The position numbers and the translations under genes are program-made. A stretch of DNA of 64,000 nt. It comes from Volvox africanus (taxonomy: Eukaryota > Chlorophyta > Chlorophyceae > Chlamydomonadales > Volvocaceae). The stretch lies in the NCBI GenBank assembly GCA_030268105.1, contig BSDZ01000094.1:4126501-4190500 (forward strand), in the 5' to 3' direction. How positions within the stretch are numbered: position 1 is the stretch's first letter; each line of letters opens with the position of its first letter. Positions 36,001 through 45,600 of the stretch are shown piece after piece. The notes beneath the pieces are model-generated. The model was given only the letters and a program-made list of their open reading frames with translations. It did not search any database and was not told the origin of the DNA.

Positions 36001-36866
36001 CAACAGCTATGCTGGGAAGCTTCTTTAGCATTTCTGGTGCCTTCATACGGCGAACCCTCGTCTTAGTTTGGGTACACCTTTTATATTATGAGCCGGGTGC
36101 TGCGATCTCAAGGGGCTGTCCGGAGCAAAGACCCAGAGGAGCAACTGGCTGTACCCAGTTGTTGTAGATTTCTAACTCGTTTTTACGCGCCTTTCAATCC
36201 GACGAGTTGGGGTGGGGTACGGCCGCTGTTGCTGCAGCCATGGGCCTTACGTATCCGTTATCCCAGCGCCTCCCGCGAGCCCCTATGAGCCTTCTCATTC
36301 CAAGACATTTCGACCCTTCAAAGTGTCCGCAAAACTCCAATAAATTTTAACTGAAAATGCCGCCCCGCATTATTCCATTTGCTGCCGCATCCACTTTTGA
36401 TGGATAGGCCTGTTCGGCCAAAGAGGGCAGCGTCACGGGTCCGATCCCCCTGGGTGACGTGGACGATAGCGGTCTGGACGGCATCGCTGTGGCGCCGTGC
36501 GACCCGTCCACTGAGGATTCAGCTGACCGGCAGGTGATCATTTGCCGCAGTGGCTACAAGAACCAGGCCATGCACCTGCAGGTGTTAGAGCTGCCTTCTC
36601 CAGCGGAGGTTGCGAAGGCGCTGAAGGATGAGGAGGCCAGCCATCGCCGGGCGTCAGCCCCGGAGGCGGCGGTGGAGCCTCCAGGGAGCGCGTCGGGCGC
36701 TGCGGAAGACCCAGGGTTGGCATTAACTTCCACCGCCATGCTGGCGCCGAGAGAAGTGGCCAACGTGTACACCACGGTGCCCATCCATCAAATCACCTGT
36801 TTCGGGGATCTGTTGGTAGTCACAAACGGGCGCTCTGTCAACTTCTACCGACTCAGCAATGCCTAG
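9064..36866 (+). CDS. Giant NOD-like receptor: TIR-like + NACHT + WD40 repeats (STAND NTPase)
   Basis: One gene of about 60 exons, encoding roughly 2,800 residues over 27.8 kb. Exon 1 is placed at about 9064-9543 (ATG 9064 is the first in frame; an upstream exon is possible). Exons 9754-9851, 10172-10313, 10557-10623, 10951-11102, 11323-11448 and 11658-11701 give the N-terminal TIR-like domain. 11955-12230 is an Ala/Ser-rich linker, 12628-17577 the NACHT ATPase, 21293-23251 the helical part, and 23638-36866 about 25 WD40-type repeats plus a C-terminal tail ending FYRLSNA and a stop. Splice phases match between almost all adjacent exons I followed, which supports an intact single gene. Known STAND proteins (APAF1, fungal HET-E, NLRs) use the repeat domain to sense a ligand, NACHT to oligomerise and the N-terminus as effector. 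An immune or cell-death sensor role is therefore inferred, not shown. A fused pair of neighbouring genes is the main alternative. Confidence 0.88.
10172..11102 (+). other. TIR-like effector domain of the receptor
   Basis: Three exons join in phase to read FISHKW (TIR box-1-like beta strand), a helix, [15 protein letters not shown] (box-2-like strand and loop), a helix rich in Asp/Glu/Ala, [21 protein letters not shown] (box-3-like) and LHLLTYGF. In TIR domains the strand-plus-WCxxEL segment carries the glutamate needed for NAD+ cleavage (SARM1, plant TIR-NLRs). The equivalent here is the Glu of WCLFEI. Fold similarity is judged by motif order only; enzymatic activity is an inference. The two exons at 11323-11448 and 11658-11701 continue with helical sequence before the linker. 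Confidence 0.68.
12628..17577 (+). other. NACHT NTPase module of the receptor
   Basis: The exon at 12628-12751 carries a Walker A motif, GVVGSGKST, preceded by SLMIVY. Exon 13714-13865 reads [15 protein letters not shown], the conserved segment after the P-loop in NACHT proteins. Exon 14505-14691 has the Walker B strand [12 protein letters not shown] and then IIVSCRHAN, a sensor-1-like arginine. Exons at about 13013-13063, 13383-13434, 14224-14279, 14893-15036, 15207-15305, 15413-15543, 15872-15967, 16258-16351, 16580-16617, 16840-16905, 17131-17272 and 17512-17577 continue in compatible phase. The linker coded at 15.4-16.9 kb is charged and coiled-coil-like ([12 protein letters not shown] and following). 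All core residues for nucleotide binding and hydrolysis are present, so the ATPase looks functional. Confidence 0.85.
17896..18262 (-). pseudogene. Large-subunit (28S) rRNA 5'-end fragment
   Basis: Read on the minus strand, the sequence contains the conserved LSU 5' region: GAAACTAACAAGGAT, then TAACGGCGAGCGAACCGGGA, then the stretch leading to CAAGTACCGTGAGGGAAAGA. About 365 nt are present and the match stops abruptly near 17896, so most of the 28S gene is missing. Several positions that are normally invariant differ, so this is a relic rather than a working gene. Confidence 0.88.
18263..18679 (-). other. Probable ITS2 remnant with GATA-type microsatellite
   Basis: The stretch lies between the 5.8S and 28S fragments and so corresponds in position to ITS2. 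It includes an imperfect (GATA/GAGATA)n tract at about 18320-18390. Spacer identity is inferred from position only. Confidence 0.6.
18680..18788 (-). pseudogene. 5.8S rRNA fragment with internal deletion
   Basis: The minus strand begins ACAACTCTCAACAACGGATC and continues through GAAGAACGCAGTGAAATGCG and ATACGTAGTGTGA, then jumps to GAGGCTTCGGCCAAGAGC and ATGTCTGCCTCAG. The conserved 5.8S middle segment, which normally contains the GCAGAATTCCG and ATCGAATCTTTGAACGC motifs, is absent at about 18720. The missing part is roughly 45 nt, so this copy cannot form a normal 5.8S-28S structure. Confidence 0.85.
18789..19185 (-). other. Probable ITS1 remnant
   Basis: The roughly 400 nt between the 5.8S and 18S fragments occupy the ITS1 position. 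No other feature was recognised. Confidence 0.55.
19186..19405 (-). pseudogene. Small-subunit (18S) rRNA 3'-end fragment
   Basis: The minus strand ends with the conserved SSU 3' terminus, GGTGAACCTGTGGAAGGATC. Upstream of it are recognisable helix-44/45 segments, including CCTGCTCAGGGTCGAGAAGT and the TTGTACACAAAGCCCATCGC region. About 220 nt remain. Transitions at conserved CpG positions (CCTGTGG for CCTGCGG, TCATAAC for TCGTAAC) are typical of unselected, methylated DNA. Confidence 0.87.
19606..19826 (-). repeat. Dispersed ~215-bp repeat, copy 1 (in the receptor's long intron)
   Basis: The reverse complement matches 33901-34115 at roughly 85-90 percent by eye over the whole length, including CTAACCTGGCAGTCCCTACC and TCAACTAAGGCGTCAACTCC. 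Both copies sit in introns of the same gene but in opposite orientation. No terminal repeats or target duplications were identified. Confidence 0.85.
21293..23251 (+). other. Winged-helix / helical segment of the receptor
   Basis: Exons 21293-21418, 21608-21798, 22231 to about 22380, 22825-22929 and 23090-23251. The first reads [10 protein letters not shown] and [14 protein letters not shown], the second [13 protein letters not shown] with [15 protein letters not shown]. This is the pattern that follows the ATPase core in NACHT-WD40 proteins, where it closes the nucleotide site and packs before the propellers. Later exons are helical ([40 protein letters not shown]). The donor of the third exon was not resolved. 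Confidence 0.72.
23638..36866 (+). other. WD40 repeat region of the receptor (about 25 repeats)
   Basis: About 35 exons carry recurring WD40 blades: GH-dipeptide starts, SPDG-type turns and strand-c endings such as VRVWDM, VRLWNI, VRLWGI, IRLWDA, IRVWDC, VRLWDL and LRLWST. I count about 25 such endings between 23.7 and 35.5 kb, enough for three or four seven-bladed propellers. Most exons encode part or all of one blade. Two low-complexity insertions interrupt them: an Ala/Glu-rich exon at 24849-25110 and a Gly/Ala-rich exon at about 34302-34730. The last coding exon (about 36428-36866) is not WD40-like. WD40 domains in STAND proteins bind ligands or hold the ATPase inactive. Confidence 0.88.
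33901..34115 (+). repeat. Dispersed ~215-bp repeat, copy 2 (in a WD40-region intron)
   Basis: Inverted partner of the copy at 19606-19826. It lies in the intron between the WD40 exon ending about 33732 and the one starting about 34302. The pair forms a 14-kb-spaced inverted repeat inside one transcription unit. Confidence 0.85.
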
Positions 36867-38812
36867 CGCCGACCGCCACAGCATCAGGGAGGTGTGATGA
36901 AGCCTTGGATAGCTCGTTGTACATATGTGTATAACGTTTTGCTGTGCTTAATGTTTTCTAAGGCATCAATGCCATAAAATGGAGAAGCAGAAGGGATCCG
37001 TGTGTGCCTGGCTTCGGTGCGCCGCAACGCGCGTCGTGAGCCCGACTGGTATTGAAAAGCATGGCGTCGCGTCACATTCTCCATGGATTGGTCCGATTCA
37101 CGAAATTCATAATGCCCAAGGAGGTCGGCGGGCACGTATCTGCAAAAGCAACGACAGCACACGGCGACGCCTTCCAAACCGCTGCCCGGGATGTACTTCC
37201 AGTGGCAGGGCTGAAGAACCCGAGCACGCACGATCCTTGCACTGTGGGTGCTACTTGGGATACGCAACGAGAATTTTGCGATTGCGTCCAAATTTAGGTT
37301 TTGCTTGTCAGACGGAAATCGTTTTGCAGTTACAAATTGAGGGGAGGCAGCACCCTGCAACATCTGGTACCTCGTGAAACAGCAGGTACTCCAGCATCTC
37401 TGTGCAGTATCTGATTTTAATGAACAGTATTGGTGTGTTGTGTTCACTGCATGCGTTTAGACGAGTACGTTGCGGGTGGCGACATGGATCCGGAGTCAGG
37501 TTCTTTCATCCAATTTTAGGAACTGTGGTTGTATTGTTCAGCATCGGAAGTGAATACTGTTACTCGCGAGGAGGAAAATCTCGATTCATGTTTCCGCCGG
37601 GACGTCTGGTGGTCGGGACGAGAGGTTTATGGATCGGTTTAAGTATCACTCAATCGAATTTGCGGAACTGTGGGCAAGAGGGACTGCAAGAGTTCCGTGG
37701 TGGGTAGCACGACCAATAGGCGGTGCCTCCACAGCTAGACCTCTTCTCCGTAAGAAGTGGACGTGTCTCTCCATATCACAAACATGTGTGGCCAAACACA
37801 CGGCCATTCCTTCAAATATGATCAGCCCCCATAATTCGAAAACGTAATGTTATTGTTTTAATCATAGACACAGGTTATGGGGGTGGCTTGGGGCTGACCT
37901 CCCTTGGGCAAGTCTATTGTTATTTATGATCGGTTCCTGTCTGCGTCTACCTTTTGAACTACCGATTCTGCGATTGATGTTCTGTTTACATGGGAACCCC
38001 GTATACTAGCCTCTCTAGGCCTCCCTAAACTTCATCTTTAACCGTGCGGTATGAGTTCAACACTGTTCCTAATATTGTCCTGGTATCCATGTGTTATTGG
38101 AAGATACCGGATGGGCGGGTGATGAGGATTGAATGTGTGCGTGGTGGATCATATATTGCCAATCGCAACCACGCGCACTCGCCATTACGTTGCCCATCGC
38201 TTGGGGGGCGGTGTGGATGCTGAATAGTTCAAAGCCAAGATATGTGATTCCTATGAATGCTTATCAGCATATGAATGTTTATGCGTGCTGGATACGGTGA
38301 ATTAATTCGTTCATGGTCGTGGATGACGAGAGTCCTGGGTAGATGACTGCCCGGGTGCATGTGTGGGTGGCTGACCATATCACTCTGTGCAGGCTGCACG
38401 GAGTACCTAATCATTTACGAACTCACCATGTCCTCAGCTGTCCGCTAACGATGCGAATGTGTACGGTTACTTATGCGCAACGGTCACAGAAATATGCAAT
38501 ATCAAAACGGTTCTGATCCGGTGGAAGGAATCCAGGACTGGTTGACGGCCCCATGGTGATGATGTACATGGAAGACGTTTTTGTTGTCCTAAAGAACATG
38601 CCGAGAATGGTCTTGCCTTAATACGGCTGGCGATTGGGGCACAGAATACCTGGCGTTGTCATGGCCGCTATTCCGAAGCAAGCACCATAAAATAAGCCCA
38701 ACGAACGCCTTTACACCCCTCTTAATTGCGCCTTATGTAACTCTGCCAACACGACCTTTTTGCCAGCATGACATCCCGTTCGGCCTGACCGCACCCAAAT
38801 GGGTATAGTACC
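36867..38812. other. Convergent intergenic region
   Basis: Lies between the 3' ends of the receptor (+) and the TGD2-like gene (-). It should contain both 3' UTRs. The open frames seen here lack protein-like features. I looked for missing C-terminal exons of the TGD2-like gene on the minus strand and did not find convincing ones. Confidence 0.5.
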
Positions 38813-40760
38813 TCATCCTCCCTGCAGCGGCCCTCTACCCGGAACGATGCCTGCACCATTAGGTGCCTCGTTTTCTCCCTGTCGTAGCGACTTGAGCATA
38901 TGCCCCATCAGCTCGTCCATGCTGCCGCCCTGGAGGCCATCCACCACATCGCCATGGCACACCAAGACATCCTGCATGGCAGCAGACACAGATCCGATGC
39001 TAGGTAAGCCCCACATGTAACGTGCTCAGGGCAAGACGTCCCCTATTAACATATATGTGCCCTGTACGCATAGCAGCCCAAGCCCCATGGGTCAAATTCA
39101 GGGCCAGCAGCACCACCAGCACCACGGAGTGGACAGCAACAACATGACTCGGCACCTGTTACACCTCACCTGCAGGCGACAAGCCGCTACATCCTTTGGA
39201 CCAGCAAGCCGGACCTTGGGGGACCTTTTGGCGCGGCCAGCTGAGCCCGAACTTCCTGAAGACACTGCAACCGGTGTTGCGCCATTACCGGCCGCATCAA
39301 TGGCACCGGCCCGTTCCGCTGCAATGCGGGCCGCAACGGTGGCGGCCAGAACGTCCGCGGAGACGTCCTCCGGCGTGGTGATGTCGATGCTAGGCACCGG
39401 GATGAGCCCCGATTGTGTCAACTCGAAATTGGAGTTGCGCGGGATAATGGTTTTGGCCTCGTTCACCTAAGCACGAAGGTGCGCCAGGGCGAACAAAGAC
39501 GGCATCTGCTAATTGTACTGCGATGCAGTACTAGCTTGCACGGCACGGCTTTGGTTGAAGCAGCACGACGTAGGGTCCAAGGTGGCAGGACACATCCCAG
39601 GCCCCATCATTCTCTCCAGGTTTTATCCCTTACGCGGCATACCTCTGCCATTGTGATGATCGGCTCCTACCCTTTCCGTATCCGGTTTTCGATTCTCGTT
39701 ATATTGTAGCACTAACTAAATTTCCAGGTTTATTCGTCGTCCCCAAGAACCCTGCCCAGTGCTTCCACCGCCGCACCTCCACTTCCACCTTTACGCGATC
39801 CAGCATAGGCGTGGCTGACAAAACTGATCCCATGGGCACGCCCTTCATCCGCAACGGTGTGCCCAAGTGGACCCCCGTGGCCTGAGCTCAGTAGCAGTGG
39901 AACAATTCGACAATATTTCTGGTTTAGTGAAGGAACAGACATCACAGCACAGCGACTCACACTCAAGAATACCGGATGGCGGCGGCTGGACTGAAGGAAG
40001 GAACCGAATTACACATTTTAACGGTTGGGACGTTATGATGAGCGGAACCTAGCTGTGAGGGAGGTTCTAATCCGATAGCATACCGGCATTTCAACGGGTA
40101 GCGAGCTGCCGCATTGCCAACAAAGTTACTAGTTTACTTCGCTCGTATGCTTATAGGACGCAGCGTATGCTTATAAGGGCATCTAAGTAGGGAATCGGAA
40201 CATGCCATATATGAAGATGCATCCCTTCGCAAGACCTCGTGACAAGCGGGAAGGACAACTGTCGGAACCTGACCGACCGGGTTATCCCTTCTCAGCCCCC
40301 TATATAAACCGGCTTACACCAGCACGATAGGTCAGCGGGCCAGAGGTGAAAATTTGGAACTACGCACAAGGCGGCTCCATGACGTCACTCATTAGGAAAC
40401 GCCATATCCAAGTTTGGATACCAAGACGATGTGAACATGTATATATAGATGCGTGTGTGCGCATATGCTGAGTGCACATGTGTGTGAGAACGGAAGGCGT
40501 CTGTACCAGGTCAAGCAGCAACAGTGAGGCGCCGCACCTGTGGCAACATGATGTAAAAAGTGTAGGGGTTGAAGCGTCGCAGCGGAGTACCGATAGTCCA
40601 GTATGCAAGGGCGCCACAAATGGCAGAGCCAATCACCACAAACAGCAGCTCTCCAAGGTAGGCGCGTCTGCATGTTGGGATAGTTGACTTGCTTCGATGA
40701 GGTGGCAGGTGGAGGAGGCGGCACGTACTCGAAAAAGAACTCGTTTGGGTAATTTGCGAA
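38813..40760 (-). CDS. TGD2-like MCE/MlaD lipid-transport protein (plastid envelope)
   Basis: Five exons on the minus strand join in phase: one ending at 40729 (RLFANYPNEFFF; its upper boundary is uncertain), 40667-40538 (single hydrophobic helix ELLFVVIGSAICGALAYWTI), 39881-39777 (TGVHLGTPLRMKGVPMGSVL, the MCE/MlaD core), 39466-39170 (AKTIIPRNSNFELTQSGLIP, SIDITTPED) and 38971-38813 (DVLVCHGDVVDGLQGGSMDE). Order and motifs match TGD2, the membrane-anchored substrate-binding subunit of the TGD1-2-3 ABC complex, which moves lipid from the ER to the plastid inner envelope. The reading frame stops at 38813 soon after the GG(S)MDEL segment, so the long C-terminal helical region usual in plant TGD2 is missing or in exons I could not see. 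The N-terminus with the transit peptide is also unresolved. Confidence 0.83.
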
Positions 40761-40889
40761 TAAACGCGTAATTTGGTTGTCGGGTTACACGGATGGACAA
40801 TAACCCCCGCCAGGACACGGCCATTGGCATATCTCACCATGGCCCCTGTCTTAACTAGCTGATCGGTCATCAGCAAGACTGGGCAAGGA

Positions 40890-41654
40890 AATCAAGATAG
40901 AAACCAACCTTGGCACCTAAACCCCCAAGCTGCTGAACACGGTCCATTTTGGGCACTGCTGGGACGGGGATAACAAAACCCTGTCTAAACGTTCATCGTT
41001 GCTTCAGACCAGGAACCCGCGTTGCAGCATACGGCAGCCGGAATGCCTCTCTAATCACAAGGTTACCGTTGCCTCCTTAACAACGGGATACGTGGCGACC
41101 CACTTGAGGACGTTCCGAAAGCTAGATCGCGTGCTGTTGGTGATGGTGGAGGAGCTCATGCCACCATTTGAGTTGGCGTTCCCTGCACCACCAGGGCTAC
41201 TTTCCGATGCAGCTGAAGAGTTGAATGATGAGCCAGCCACCAAGCCATTCGTTTCAATAGAGTTAAGGCTGCTTGCCGCAGACCCTGGCGTTGCACCGAT
41301 GTCCACGCCGGAATGACCGGAGTAAGCAAGTGCAGGCGAGAGTCTGCGCCGGGTATAAGGTAGCTGACGGAATGGCAGCTGATGCAAGTATGATCCCAAC
41401 CCATGAGCTGCAAGAGAGCTGGGGCACCGAATCCTATGCGCGGGCGGACAGCGACCTGACGTCGGCACCGGGCGAGTGTCCGCGGAACTCATCACCTTCC
41501 GTAAATCCCCGCTTTTAAGGCTGAAAATGATGTAGCTAATAAACAACACGTAAATTGATAAGCCAAGTATCTGACCGTAGTACAAGGAACTCAAGGCAAG
41601 GAGTAGGGTGCAAAATGTCGCCGTTCTTAGGTATCTATAATATCCTGTATCCAC
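40890..41654 (-). CDS. Possible 5' exons of the TGD2-like gene
   Basis: On the minus strand a Ser/Asn/Gly-rich open segment (about 41330-41068, ending SSFRNVLKWVATYPVVKEAT) stops at a GTAACC donor. A second short candidate exon at about 40900-40960 reads VPKMDRVQQLGGLGAK. The low-complexity, Ser-rich composition suits a plastid transit peptide or N-terminal extension. Linkage to the TGD2-like exons is inferred from strand and position only. A hydrophobic stretch higher up (about 41550-41640) may or may not belong. Confidence 0.35.
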
Positions 41655-41699
41655 TTTGCATATCGGTGTACATCAGCCCGAAAATCTTATTGAAAGAGT

Positions 41700-42611
41700 G
41701 GACCATATCAAAAACTCTTCGTAACGCTTTGGGGATTACCAGGCTTAACTAGATGCAAAGCGGAAATGAGCCTTCTAAGATTCTGGATGATAACAACGTA
41801 TCCCTGCTGACGTGATGACGTGCAGAGGTTTGTTTCTTTCGGTTACAGTTCGTTATGACCAGAGCAGATTCGCCCTGCAACCGCCGAGTTGCCCTGCTCT
41901 CTGCTCTGTGACGTAATTGTCATAGACCAGCGTTGCAGCGCATATCCTAATATGCGTACTGTTCATTATATCTGTATGGGAGCATGCAAAGCATCACATT
42001 GATAAGAAAGCGAGCTGATTGCGGCTCAGGATATGTCTGAATCACCTACTTGGTCTGGGTGATCCAGTACCCAATCTTGAACGCCGTGCGGGGTTGTTTA
42101 TGATAATTAATTTTGTGTTTTTAACGTCAAATTGATGTTGGAAGCTGTCGTATCGGTCCGTCCGCTGAAAGTACTCGGGCCGACAGCTTTTGGCAGCGAC
42201 ATGCGACACGCGCGTCCGAGCGATGCCCAGATAGCCATCACGAATAGGGCAACACACGGCTGCATGCTATACTTAAGGCTAATAGCTAAGATATCATGCA
42301 CTAAAGCTCTACTTGAATCTACAAAGGGCTCCCTCTCTCGTGATTTTTGTGATTCCGCTGCAGTCCCAGTGACCTCCCCGGGACCGCAGCTCCGCGACTT
42401 CCCTACCCCATCGTCGTGGCCTGCATTCTGAAAACACGTGAACCGTTCTTGAACCGCATCTGTGTCCTTGGAAGTGATTCAACGTGTGAACTTTGCTTGA
42501 AGCGGGAAAACGCAACGAATTCAGCCAACTGGCCAAAAAACCGGCGGCAGCAAACATCCGGGGAGGTTGCGCTTCGCACCTACGGTCTGCCCATCCTGAT
42601 CCAACACCGGA
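41700..42611. promoter_or_regulatory. Probable divergent promoter region
   Basis: About 0.9 kb between the TGD2-like gene (-) and the secreted-protein gene (+), which start in opposite directions. No defined motif was identified; the call rests on gene orientation. A minus-strand open segment at about 42107-42301 has hydrophobic residues and could be a further 5' exon. Confidence 0.35.
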
Positions 42612-45600
42612 ATGGCGCGCTCAACTCATCTTGTTTCAGTCTCCGTCGCCATCCTCCTGCTCGTCGTCTGGTGTAAACCTGCGTACACCCAACCGCTAGT
42701 AAGAACCCCTTGCGCCCCTCCGTGGTCAGGTATATCGTTGCCCCATAAGGTGCCCCATAACGTGGCAGTGCGGAATGCAATGGGAGCTGTCTCGTGTGAC
42801 CCATGGTTCGTACCGCACCATGCAGCACTTAACGTCTATGTTGCGTCCTCAGATGTTTGTCTCAACCCCCCCCCCTGAACTCCAAATAGATATGATGCCA
42901 CGCCACGATGAATTGATAAACCTTTAGCCATGCCTTTGTCCCTCTTACTCTTCATTAATGCTTCATGTAAAAGCCGGCCCATGCAAGTAAAGGCAGAATC
43001 CAGCCGCGTTCAGTACCCCAGTACCCCCGTTCAGTATCCCAAACCACTCATGGCGTTTCCCGTTTATCCGGGTACTCGGATTGAGCTCAGTGACCTCCCT
43101 CATCCCTGGGATATCACCCGGCACCGTTTCAGGTGGGAATGGACCTGTCGGGCTTCAGTGGGAGCCTGGGCCCCTTGAGCAGCAACATCCCTGGAGTGGC
43201 CATGCTCGACAACATCGGAACCGGAGAAACTATTGCCAACGTGCTGTCCACGATGGGGGTCAACAATCGCGTCATCGAGTCAATCGTGACGCCAATCACA
43301 AACTCCCGAGACGGTAAGAAGTCAGGGTCTAGGGGTTTAGGTACAGCGATTAGGGTGTAGTGCTGTCCAATTGCAATGTGCCGCGGTCGCCTGGCGCTGG
43401 TATAAATTCGGAGCTCGTAATCCGTGGATCGCAGTGTATGTGTGTGTGTTTTAACTGCCTATGATGTACACGTTCTTGAGAGGAGCGCGTTTTGCACCGC
43501 ATAGTTGGCGGCAGTAGAGAGCGCCGGATGTAATCACGTCTTTCTTCGAGATCCTCCAGAGCGGCCCGAGTCATGTGTGACTCGCATCTCACTGGCTCCG
43601 TCTTTTAGCCCTGCCAAGTATGAACCGCGAGCCTTGCGTTTCCGAACCAATGTTCCTCCATCCATCCCAGCCGCCAACACAGTGCGCGACATGATCATGA
43701 CTAATGTCGCCAACCGCCGTGATGCGGTCCAGAATGGGGTTATGGGCCAGATTGCTTCTCCCGGTCAGGCGATCTCCACCTTCACCGGATTGGTGCGTCT
43801 TGCGAACGTATGCGGATGTATGTCGGCCGTGCGGCGGGGAGCATGGAGCCAGCCGGCGGGTGCTTGTTTGTTCATGTATGTGCCAAGGCATAGCACACGG
43901 GAGCACGAGTCGATTTCCATCTCTCAAGCAGATTCGTCACCTACAGATTGAGGTTTTAACACATGCCCAGGCAGACGCCTAGATATACATCCATCGCTTG
44001 GGCAACGTGACCCCATCACCGCCTTCTATTGAGTTGTCTCTACCGCATGTACTCACACTTACCAGCCACGCACCGACCCGCCCAACCCTCCGGTGGCTCA
44101 CCCTATCTGCCGCACTCCGCCACTGGCCGAGCCGTGACGTTCAGATGAACGGCGCATTCCGGGACGCTGCGGCACAGCTGGCTGGAAACATGTTCCCCTG
44201 GGGTGGTGCTTCCAACCTCTTCCGGACCAGCAACGATAAAGATGGCAACAAGACGAAAGGCGGTGACAACAACAACAAGCAGCCGGGTGGCGAGGGCGTT
44301 GGCCCGATGACCAGCGTCGGTGTCGGTGTGCCTGTGAATCCTGCGGGTAGGTGGGGGCTCGGAACTCAAAAATCGGTCGTTCTTTCGGCGATCTTGCTTA
44401 TTTCGGTGATGTAAATGATTTTGACAGCCAGGAGAGTGCCTAGGGAGCGGCGGATGACACTGCAGCAGCCGTGAGGGCTTCTGGTTCTGAGGACGTTTCT
44501 TATAGCACCTGAGTTCCTTCGCTCAGTCCATCAGCCACCAATGGCTGCCTGGACATCCCATGGTCGATCGCTGGGAGGAACGTTTTATGTAGTGCCGTGT
44601 GTGTTCCCAATCTGTGCAGTAAACAACATCAACAACAGCTGCTGCTGCTGCTGCAGTCCGTGACGTGCCATGACGTTTTGCTCGCTGTTTAGGCAAGCCT
44701 ACGTTGAGACCTCGTGTTTCGCTGGATGATTCGTTTCCTGTTTAGGACCGCTGACAGGGCAGAGGAGATTTTGGGAAAGAAGACCCAAGCAATGTATATG
44801 TTGGCTGCATATACACCGCCTTTACACTTTTCCCCCTGATAACTGCTGTTTTCCTTTGATTGCCCGGCTGGACGGCCAATTCAGTCTTTACCGGCGGATT
44901 CACGGCGGGTACGGGTCTGCCGCCAGTTGGTGTCGCTACACCTACGGACTTCGCGACTTTCTCACAGCAGTTGTACGGTGGGTGATGCCGAAGATCAGTC
45001 CCAGCTGGCTAGGAGAAGCGGCTAACTCAGGGTGACACGGGAAAGGAAAAGGTTAGCCTTCCTGGAGCATGCCACCGGCCGGCCGGGGCACAAGCCCATG
45101 AATAGGCCATTTAGTTAGGAACAAAGTTATATATTTTTTCTCAACTTGCATTTGGAATGCAAAATGGCGATGTGCTATAGACCAGTCCTGAGCGGCTAGC
45201 TGGGCACCAGCTTTGAGGGGGCACACACTCTGGGCGGGCAATGGCTGTTTGTACTTAAGTAGGAACGAGTCTAGGAACATCCAATTTGGTTTGGCATTGG
45301 GGTCTATATTAGCCTTAATATTGTGGCATGGATGGTGCGCAGTTGGATGAAGGCCCAAAACCGCCACTCGATTTCCACCGTCGTTATGGCGTATCATGTA
45401 AACAAATCATGGCAATTTTATATTACGAAGCAATTTTATAATTACGAAGCATCACGATCACCGTACGTTGACATATATCACTACTCGGCCGCTCGTAGTT
45501 GTGGAACAAGTGCTCCACTGGTGTAAGGATCGTGTGCGTTTCGATGTCGAAATGGCCCATGGATAGGCCCATGAATAGGCCCATGGATAGGCCCATGAAT

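Noticed and set aside
36884..37447. 187-residue minus-strand open frame as missing C-terminus of the TGD2-like protein
   Set aside because: Sequence lacks the helical, acidic pattern of that region and has no phase-compatible link to the exon at 38813-38971.
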